A DNA stretch of 64,000 nucleotides from Denitrobaculum tricleocarpae (GTDB lineage Bacteria > Pseudomonadota > Alphaproteobacteria > Kiloniellales > Kiloniellaceae), in assembly GCF_007004665.1 (NCBI RefSeq), contig NZ_ML660064.1:62001-126000 (forward strand). Direction: 5' to 3'. The number at the start of each line of letters is the position of its first letter. Positions within the stretch are counted from its first letter, which is position 1. Of the stretch, positions 60,601-64,000 are shown one piece after another. A model generated the notes under the pieces. It did not search any database and had not been told where the DNA came from. It saw nothing but the letters and a program-made list of their open reading frames with translations. The position numbers were made by a program, and so were the translations under genes.

Positions 60601-63327
60601 TCCGCAAGCGGCTGTGAAGACGATCTGATCGCCGTTTCCATTAACGCCGGACTGATCGATCGAGACGGATCCGAGCAGCTGGTCAGCGCCAGCCTGACCG
60701 GCGTCCCTACGGAGGTTGAAGTCTGGATCGGCGGTGTTCAACAGGCGACCTCGGCAGACGGCAGTTACGACATACCGGCGAATCTGATCGACGCGGTGCA
60801 AGTCCGTCCGCCCCTGGATAGCAACGAAGACTTCCAACTCGGCCTGACTCTGCTCCATCAGGAAGTCGCCAGTGGCGAGACCAGCAGCAACAGCAGCAGC
60901 TTCACGGTCGTTGTGCAAGGTGTGGCCGACGGCGCGCAAGCCAATGCCGCAGACAGCTATGAAGGCACCTGGGACGGCTTCCCGCTGGATGCCACCACGG
61001 GCAGCATTGCGCTCTCGGGCGAAACCTTCGAGACCACGGGCGACGGCTCCGAATCGCTGTTCTTCCTGCTGTCCGGCCTGCCGAGCGGACCTTCGGACGC
61101 CGGCTGGGGGACGACCTTCAACAGCGGCTTTAACAATGGTGACGGGACCTGGACCTTTACGCCGGACCAGCTCGCGGCCCTTCAGATCCTTCCGCCAAAC
61201 GGCTTCACGGGCGATCTCGCCCTTGAACTGACCGCCTTTGTTTTCGAGGACGATGCCGACTTTGCGAACCCGGATCCTGCCAGCAACAAGGGCCTGGCCA
61301 TCGACACCACAGCCTTCACGGTGACCGTAAACGAAGGCACGCCCGGCGGCGGTGGAGGTGGCGGCGGTGGTGGTGGTGGCGGCACGCCCCTGGATCCGCC
61401 CTGTATCGGCATCACTCTGGACAATGGTCCTGACTCTAATCTGGAAGATCAGGACCTTCCGATCACGCTCGCTGTATTGGATCCTGGCGCAGACAATATC
61501 GGTCTGGACAACCCGGCGCTGGATCTGGTGATCAGCGACCTGGACCCGGGCGCGAAAATCTCCTCGGATGTCCCCGGTGCCGTCGTCTTCAATCCGATCA
61601 GCGGCTCCTGGACCGTGAACCTGGCGGCGCTGGCCGGCGGCCAACTCTTCTACACACCGCCGGAGAACCTGGCAGGTGATCTCGACTTCACGGTCACCTC
61701 GGTCCTCAACCAGAGCAACGGCACGTTCAGCACCAAGGCCAGTCCGCCGCAAATCGTCAGCGTGACGCCTGTCGCCGACACACCCGCGCTCTCGGCTGCG
61801 GATGTCGAAGGCCTGGAAGACGTCAACGCGGCTCTCACGATTTCAGCCGCGGTGATCGACCAGGATGGTTCTGAGAGTCTGGATCCGCTGCTGATCTCAG
61901 TCGATCCCGCGGAGGGTCAGATCGTCGATGCCGCCGGCATCCCCTACCCGCTCGATGGTTCCGGCGCTGCGGTCGTGCCCACTGGCGCAGCGGTTTTTGT
62001 CAAACCCATCGCCCAGCGTCACGGCCCCGTCGAGGTGGAAATCACCGCGACCTCCCGGGATTCGAACGGTGACACGGCGCAGAGTTCGACCACCGCGACG
62101 GTCAATTTCGCCGCGGTCGCCGACGCACCACAGCTTGATGTGATCACCAGTGACAGCTTCGACGGTCTGCCTGTGGCCACGGGTATGGAGGACATCGGCA
62201 GTGTCTTGAGCGACAGTATCGATTTTACGCCGATTGATACGGACGGCTCCGAGGTCATGTCGGTGACGGTCTCCAATGTTCCGGACTTTGTTCTACTGTC
62301 CGCGGGCATCGACAACGGCGACGGCAGCTACACCCTCACCCCGGCTCAATATGCGGCTCTGGTGCTGTCTCTCGATACCGAACACGCCAGCGCGCAGGCC
62401 GGTGAGATTCCCGCCCTGACGGTTACCGCAAGTGTCCTGGAACTCAGCAATGGCGATGTTGCCGACGTCAGTCAGGACTTCTATCTGGAGATCGAAGCTG
62501 TCGCGGATGCACCTTTACTCAGCCTTCAGGACGCACAGGGCAACGAAAACAGCTTTATTCCCCTGGCCGTCGAGGTCGAGCTGGTGGACCAGGACGGGTC
62601 CGAAATCGCCTATATCGATCTCTCCGACGTTCCCCTTGGCGCGACGGTTCGATATGGCGGCAACGAGTTCAGCGGCGCAAGCTCCTATCGGGTCCCTGCA
62701 GATGACCTGACCGGCCTCGCGATTCGGCCGCCGGCAGGCAGTGCCGACGATTTCACTCTCTCGGTCACCGCCGTCGCCGAGGAAGCAAGCAACGCAGATA
62801 CGGCGTCGACCCCGGGCAGCCTCACGGTCAGTGTCTCAGCCGTCGACGACGTGCTGACCGCGAGTGATCCAAATGGCGAGACCCTGTCGGGTGGCGCGGG
62901 GAATGACAGTTTGACCGGCGGTCCCGGCGACGACCTTCTTCTGGGCGGCGACGACGACGACGTCCTGCTTGGCGGCCTGGGCAATGACAGCCTGTCAGGC
63001 GGAAGCGGCCGGGATCTCTTTGTGTTTGATCAGGAGGCGCTGACCGACGCATCCGCACCGTCCCTGCGCGTGGATGACATCCTCGACTTCGATGCGGCTC
63101 AGGATGCCGTCGATCTGTCGGATCTGCTGAGCGGATACGATCCCGGCGTGCAAAGCCTGGAAGATTTCGTTCGCGCGGACGCCACAACAGGTGTTTTGGA
63201 GGTGGATCCAACGGGTGCGGGCAATGCTTTCGTCGCGCTCGCGATGCTGCCGGGCATCACGTCAGGAGACATCATTCAGATCGTCGTTGACGATTCCAGC
63301 CTGCGCGACTCTGTCACCGTATTATAG
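57667..63327 (+). CDS. Giant modular RTX protein exported by type I secretion
   Basis: This 1886-residue acidic protein has no N-terminal signal. Residues about 35-115 look like the N-terminal module of large type I-exported adhesins. From about 150 to 1680 it carries roughly ten divergent cadherin-like/VCBS-type modules, recognisable by recurring DGSES or DGSET motifs. A 13-glycine hinge sits near residue 1230. Near 1740-1790 are calcium-binding RTX nonapeptides (GGAGNDSLTGGPGDDLLLGG), followed by VDDILDFDAAQDAVDLSDLL, typical of a type I C-terminal secretion domain. It should act as an extracellular adhesin or matrix protein. No exporter genes are visible before the window ends. Only two cysteines occur. 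The ATG at 57667 has a weak ribosome-binding site; a GTG three codons earlier is possible. Confidence 0.85.
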   Translation: MTDQVETLSPKPAPEEPAGSTESRTAETQTGEEGGIVTVPAASAGENIRIPANNASEIRVGFDDESVNVELVGNSLVFSFPNGGEVMLLGFANQTGLPDLVLADGRVIPGENLALLVNDNASPIETVAGPPLQGSGANVYDDGLGSLIDLLNPQPPIPGVVFEFTTITPDEEIADFDPASGSLSIGFGSNPDGTITFPGGFEDGNPDPNGTGAFPIEITFDIAPGDNEVVTGLEIAGIPPGATFYIGGTDPGAIQPPASSFSLTPAQIEQGAFILPPPDSDADIPLTVELSLLDSDSGDTAVITAQGTVVIDAVADVPEVTSSDVNGVETDGEVRVPLSIAAAVTDLDGSESITGVILTGIPAELTLSAGALQPDGSWLLREDALSGLELIAPADWSGDFAVEVTAIAEETSTDGELTTDNNQATASSLFNVSILSEGDVSVTAPAEFSDAETDEAITIPLTDLTFNVSDADGSESLTDLRIVFAGLPAGSGVNIGNLSADGIWTPGDLANAQQELSALALTLPQDWSGEIQATLSATSDEGDGTPGNGLDSTDFAIRVTPEGDLSLDAGNVVVRERGRPNSVDLDLEARPTDIDGSETFSSLSVTFGDLPPGTQVNVGNLDANGVWTPGNLANGESEVAALRLILPRFYSGVITGQLDAATDEGAADSRDFTVFVNPIAQPRIRLTALETDQRISNQEHIVSEDTDFVLRVRANTPDRDGSEGLTQIILENVPPGWLEYDDTSGTAPFPATFEPGASSFESALYDPASGQLTILLDGSQTVWSGDLRASLNPDDGRDVSEIMGGDIRATVTARDDAPGTPNASSTRTQSRSIDIDVEEVADPGQIDPFPGVTEAQVDANGGVLDLNLRASDTDIDGSETVTTVIISGVPQGLVVQFPDGTTPLLQGIDRGPPLTTVWVLENGDWESAQLRGIPEHFSGTYNLTVSTITEDSNGDTLRTDLPFPVEITPSVDVANPSASASGCEDDLIAVSINAGLIDRDGSEQLVSASLTGVPTEVEVWIGGVQQATSADGSYDIPANLIDAVQVRPPLDSNEDFQLGLTLLHQEVASGETSSNSSSFTVVVQGVADGAQANAADSYEGTWDGFPLDATTGSIALSGETFETTGDGSESLFFLLSGLPSGPSDAGWGTTFNSGFNNGDGTWTFTPDQLAALQILPPNGFTGDLALELTAFVFEDDADFANPDPASNKGLAIDTTAFTVTVNEGTPGGGGGGGGGGGGGTPLDPPCIGITLDNGPDSNLEDQDLPITLAVLDPGADNIGLDNPALDLVISDLDPGAKISSDVPGAVVFNPISGSWTVNLAALAGGQLFYTPPENLAGDLDFTVTSVLNQSNGTFSTKASPPQIVSVTPVADTPALSAADVEGLEDVNAALTISAAVIDQDGSESLDPLLISVDPAEGQIVDAAGIPYPLDGSGAAVVPTGAAVFVKPIAQRHGPVEVEITATSRDSNGDTAQSSTTATVNFAAVADAPQLDVITSDSFDGLPVATGMEDIGSVLSDSIDFTPIDTDGSEVMSVTVSNVPDFVLLSAGIDNGDGSYTLTPAQYAALVLSLDTEHASAQAGEIPALTVTASVLELSNGDVADVSQDFYLEIEAVADAPLLSLQDAQGNENSFIPLAVEVELVDQDGSEIAYIDLSDVPLGATVRYGGNEFSGASSYRVPADDLTGLAIRPPAGSADDFTLSVTAVAEEASNADTASTPGSLTVSVSAVDDVLTASDPNGETLSGGAGNDSLTGGPGDDLLLGGDDDDVLLGGLGNDSLSGGSGRDLFVFDQEALTDASAPSLRVDDILDFDAAQDAVDLSDLLSGYDPGVQSLEDFVRADATTGVLEVDPTGAGNAFVALAMLPGITSGDIIQIVVDDSSLRDSVTVL
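61345..61383 (+). repeat. Thirteen-glycine codon run in the RTX protein
   Basis: Thirteen consecutive GGN codons, flanked on both sides by ACG-CCC (Thr-Pro), form a flexible hinge between module groups. The codons vary (GGC, GGT, GGA), so it is not pure triplet slippage. Confidence 0.85.
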
Positions 63328-63605
63328 GGTCTGTCGAAGTTCAGACGGACACCTGCGCCCGGGGACGGTCCCAACCTCTCTCTTCACGAGTTCGTGCAAT
63401 CCTTTGATATTTGATGATTTTTCCCACTTCGGCTACTATGTTCCCGGATGTTTCAGTGATGCGCCCTGTTTTTGCCATATTCGGAAACTGTAATAGGATG
63501 AATGCGAATCAGGGCCGCGGGTCAATAAACAGGCAAAAGGTCCGGATTTCGCGGATTTAGGACGGACTTCGTTTGACAGCAAACGTCGATGAAGGGGGCA
63601 GAAAA

Positions 63606-63752
63606 ATGACGAGAGTTTCGAGTTTAGATAGAGATATTCCGATTAAGACCTGGATCGTGTTGTGGTCCTGTTTCGGCGTCACGGTAGGTTCGGCTGTCGG
63701 TATGTCGGCGGTGCTCTCCTGTGCACTCTCAGCAATTGAAATGGCGGCCTGA
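63606..63752 (+). CDS. 48-residue predicted single-helix membrane peptide
   Basis: An ATG at 63606 has AGGGGG eight bases upstream. The frame encodes 48 residues: a charged start MTRVSSLDRDIPIKT, then a long hydrophobic segment from WIVLWSCFGVTVG to SAVLSCALSAIEMAA. No family is recognised. A longer frame on the opposite strand (63557-63964) lacks any such features. The gene stands alone downstream of the RTX protein gene. Confidence 0.45.
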   Translation: MTRVSSLDRDIPIKTWIVLWSCFGVTVGSAVGMSAVLSCALSAIEMAA

Positions 63753-64000
63753 CGACATTGCGTCTCCCGCTTACCCTCGCGGTATAAGGGGGATAATCGT
63801 AGGTGGCCGGTTACAATGGACCGCAGAACGGCAAGCTCACGCAGGCACGGCAACACCTGGGCCAAGTTCGTGAGCACTAGGCCACCACCCCCCGGACAAG
63901 CGTGATAGCAGCCGGTTTCTGTTTCGATGGTGCAGCCGAAGCGTGAGTTCCGCAAGGCCTGCAAAACAGCCTGCTCTAGGGTCTGTACTCAATTGGTGCT
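63753..64000. other. Window end, no gene recognised
   Basis: The remaining 248 bases hold no convincing gene on either strand. AGGGTCTGTACTCAATT near the right edge resembles an insertion-sequence end, and AGGGTCTGT also occurs at 63326, but this is too short to call a mobile element. Confidence 0.3.

Noticed and set aside
60139..61752. 537-codon frame opposite the RTX gene
   Set aside because: A shadow of the repetitive coding strand; no family features and no ribosome-binding site.
57667..63327. CRISPR-like or satellite repeats
   Set aside because: The repeats are protein-level modules diverged at DNA level and continuous with one reading frame; there are no spacers.
63557..63964. 135-codon frame on the minus strand near the end
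   Set aside because: Cysteine- and proline-scattered translation without domain features; the plus strand has a better small gene with a ribosome-binding site.

Overview
The window looks like chromosomal DNA of a free-living, GC-rich alphaproteobacterium. The two-subunit NAD-type formate dehydrogenase with a fused NuoE/NuoF-like beta subunit, the DUF1127 and YdcH small proteins, and the three-gene operon of a biotin/lipoate-ligase-like protein, a DUF6505-like and a DUF6352-like protein all resemble Rhodospirillales-type bacteria. That placement is inferred from gene content only. No rRNA, tRNA, CRISPR array, prophage or complete insertion sequence was seen.

Layout. 1-13.3 kb: a truncated EamA-type permease, a GEEISWG-motif membrane protein, a ferredoxin-reductase-type flavoprotein with a tiny coupled upstream reading frame, an EEP hydrolase, a glyoxalase-like protein, the ergothioneine pair egtD/egtB with a divergent LysR regulator, a GNAT enzyme, and envelope proteins (DUF454, c-type cytochrome, LprI-META, DUF481, DUF2199). 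13.5-14.1 kb: an isolated gene with the Cys/His/Asp pattern of YopT-type (C58) cysteine peptidases, an effector-like gene among housekeeping genes. 14.4-18.9 kb: formate dehydrogenase beta and alpha subunits. 19.2-25.3 kb: class II fructose-bisphosphate aldolase, YdcH, a GFA-family protein, a CmcJ-like oxidoreductase with divergent LysR, DUF1127 with an overlooked 33-residue membrane peptide, a GNAT and a methyltransferase.

25.3-36.1 kb holds most of the molybdenum-cofactor and formate dehydrogenase maturation functions: mobA-fdhD, moaA, and the tight operon of a degenerate biotin-ligase-fold protein with the DUF6505-like and DUF6352-like proteins. A NlpC/P60 hydrolase and a 1333-residue SARP/cyclase/ATPase/TPR fusion regulator lie between them.

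36.3-47.5 kb appears to be an inositol or inositol-phosphate utilisation region: an AfuABC-like ABC transporter, a divergent inositol-monophosphatase-family enzyme, an RpiR regulator, iolG, a two-domain IolC and a GntR regulator. The palindrome TGGAA-N6-TTCCA occurs both in the transporter/phosphatase promoter region and in front of the RpiR gene, tying them into one regulon. 47.5-52.4 kb: arfB, an acyl-CoA synthetase, a DSD1-type PLP enzyme and a gamma-glutamyltransferase. 52.5-57.3 kb: hexuronate catabolism (mannitol-dehydrogenase-family reductase, uxaC, FCD-type GntR regulator, divergent kdgK). 57.7-63.3 kb: a 1.9-kresidue modular secreted RTX protein with a poly-glycine hinge and a type I secretion C-terminus, preceded by a terminator-like hairpin. 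The last 650 bases hold one small predicted membrane peptide and otherwise no convincing gene.
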